From Raoultibacter massiliensis (GTDB taxonomy: Bacteria; Actinomycetota; Coriobacteriia; Coriobacteriales; Eggerthellaceae): a stretch of DNA of 25,707 nt. Made by a program: the position numbers and the translations under genes. The notes below the pieces were generated by a model, which saw nothing but the letters and a program-made list of their open reading frames with translations, did no database searches and was not told where the DNA came from. This document shows, piece after piece, positions 25,301 to 25,707 of this stretch (its first letter is position 1; the number at the start of each line of letters is the position of its first letter). The stretch lies in contig NZ_LT962671.1 of NCBI RefSeq assembly GCF_900199545.1, positions 1,579,156 to 1,604,862 on the forward strand. Reading direction: 5' to 3'.

Positions 25301-25707
25301 TTACACATCGGCTCCCAGATCGAGGGTGTACACCCATGTAATGCTCTCGCCGCCGCTTAAGGCATACGAACCGGGACCGTATCCGGGGGAATACCCGTTG
25401 ACGTAGTAGAGCCATCCGCTATTGGCACCGCACGAGAACTCGGCAAGGCCGCCGATCGAGCTCACGTACGAGCTCGATCCGCCCACGGAAACGCCCGTCG
25501 CCGCAAGGGCGTCGTACACGGTTGCGCCCTGCGGTACCGTCACCGAGGCCGAAGCCAGACAAGACGAATACCCGTAGCTTGCGGCACGCGAGCTATCGAC
25601 GTACACCGATACCGTGATGGTTGCGGGCGCGGGGGCCGGCGCAGGCTCGGGTGCGGGAGCCGGAGCGGGATCCGGCTCGGGTGCGGGGGCGGCGGCGGGC
25701 GCCGACG
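25301..25707 (-). CDS. DUF4430 (transcobalamin C-terminal-like) surface protein, N-terminus beyond window
   Basis: The frame is open to the right edge, so the N-terminus is missing. The visible part begins with about 28 residues of Ala/Pro repeats with Glu and Asp (a cell-wall-spanning or inter-domain linker), then a domain of about 100 residues with the DUF4430 pattern: VPQGATVYDALAATG, GWLYYVNGYSPGYG and a closing GESITWVYTLDLG. Two cysteines (SSC and FSC) could form a disulfide, fitting an exported protein. DUF4430 resembles the C-terminal part of transcobalamin. At the head of the ECF operon it probably captures the ligand at the cell surface for delivery to the S component. Confidence 0.85.
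   Translation of the reverse strand, partial: SAPAAAPAPEPDPAPAPAPEPAPAPAPATITVSVYVDSSRAASYGYSSCLASASVTVPQGATVYDALAATGVSVGGSSSYVSSIGGLAEFSCGANSGWLYYVNGYSPGYGPGSYALSGGESITWVYTLDLGADV

Noticed and set aside
25609..25707. Repetitive GC-rich DNA at the right edge, looking like a tandem repeat
   Set aside because: It is the coding sequence of an Ala/Pro linker in the DUF4430 protein; the repeat is at codon level, not a separate DNA element.

Overview
The window comes from a high-GC anaerobe, most likely a member of the Eggerthellaceae (Coriobacteriia; Eggerthella, Gordonibacter, Adlercreutzia and relatives). The evidence is a cytoplasmic-type molybdopterin oxidoreductase with a short Fe-S partner, flanked by a divergent LuxR regulator fused to a 12-helix membrane domain. 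That pairing is characteristic of the family. The genus cannot be fixed from the sequence alone. Almost all genes lie on the minus strand; only the luxR-type and merR-type regulators are on the plus strand.

Layout. 1-4937: a molybdoenzyme operon on the minus strand (catalytic subunit, two-cluster ferredoxin-like subunit, and a small membrane protein cut by the window edge), with a divergent membrane-bound LuxR regulator. 4941-7163: a MATE efflux gene and a divergent MerR regulator sharing a textbook MerR operator inside a 19-bp-spaced promoter. 7280-14318: a complete F1Fo ATP synthase operon (atpI-like, atpB, E, F, H, A, G, D, C), closed by a strong terminator. 14595-17055: dCMP deaminase, upp and glyA. 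17215-18480: a lipoprotein and rpiB. 18534-21293: glpK and a monoacylglycerol-lipase-like hydrolase. 21449-22060: an L-threonylcarbamoyladenylate synthase (YrdC/Sua5 type). 22242-25707: an ECF vitamin-type transporter (S component, fused double ATPase, T component) headed by an Ala/Pro-linked DUF4430 protein cut by the right edge.

How the parts relate. The order sua5 ... rpiB ... glyA - upp ... atpI-B-E-F-H-A-G-D-C is the order known from Bacillus subtilis (ywlC ... ywlF ... glyA upp atp). Here it is interrupted by a lipase/glpK pair, a lipoprotein and a dCMP deaminase. The block is therefore an ancient housekeeping region. The accessory part is the left 7 kb, a redox enzyme plus an efflux system, each with its own dedicated regulator. 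The right end is a nutrient-uptake operon whose DUF4430 partner hints at a corrinoid or similar ligand.

The most promising candidate for undescribed biology is the molybdoenzyme/LuxR cluster at 1-4937. Its substrate cannot be read from sequence, but it resembles the gut catechol-dehydroxylase class. No tRNA, rRNA, CRISPR array, IS element or phage gene was seen. No gene-free stretch exceeds 300 bases.
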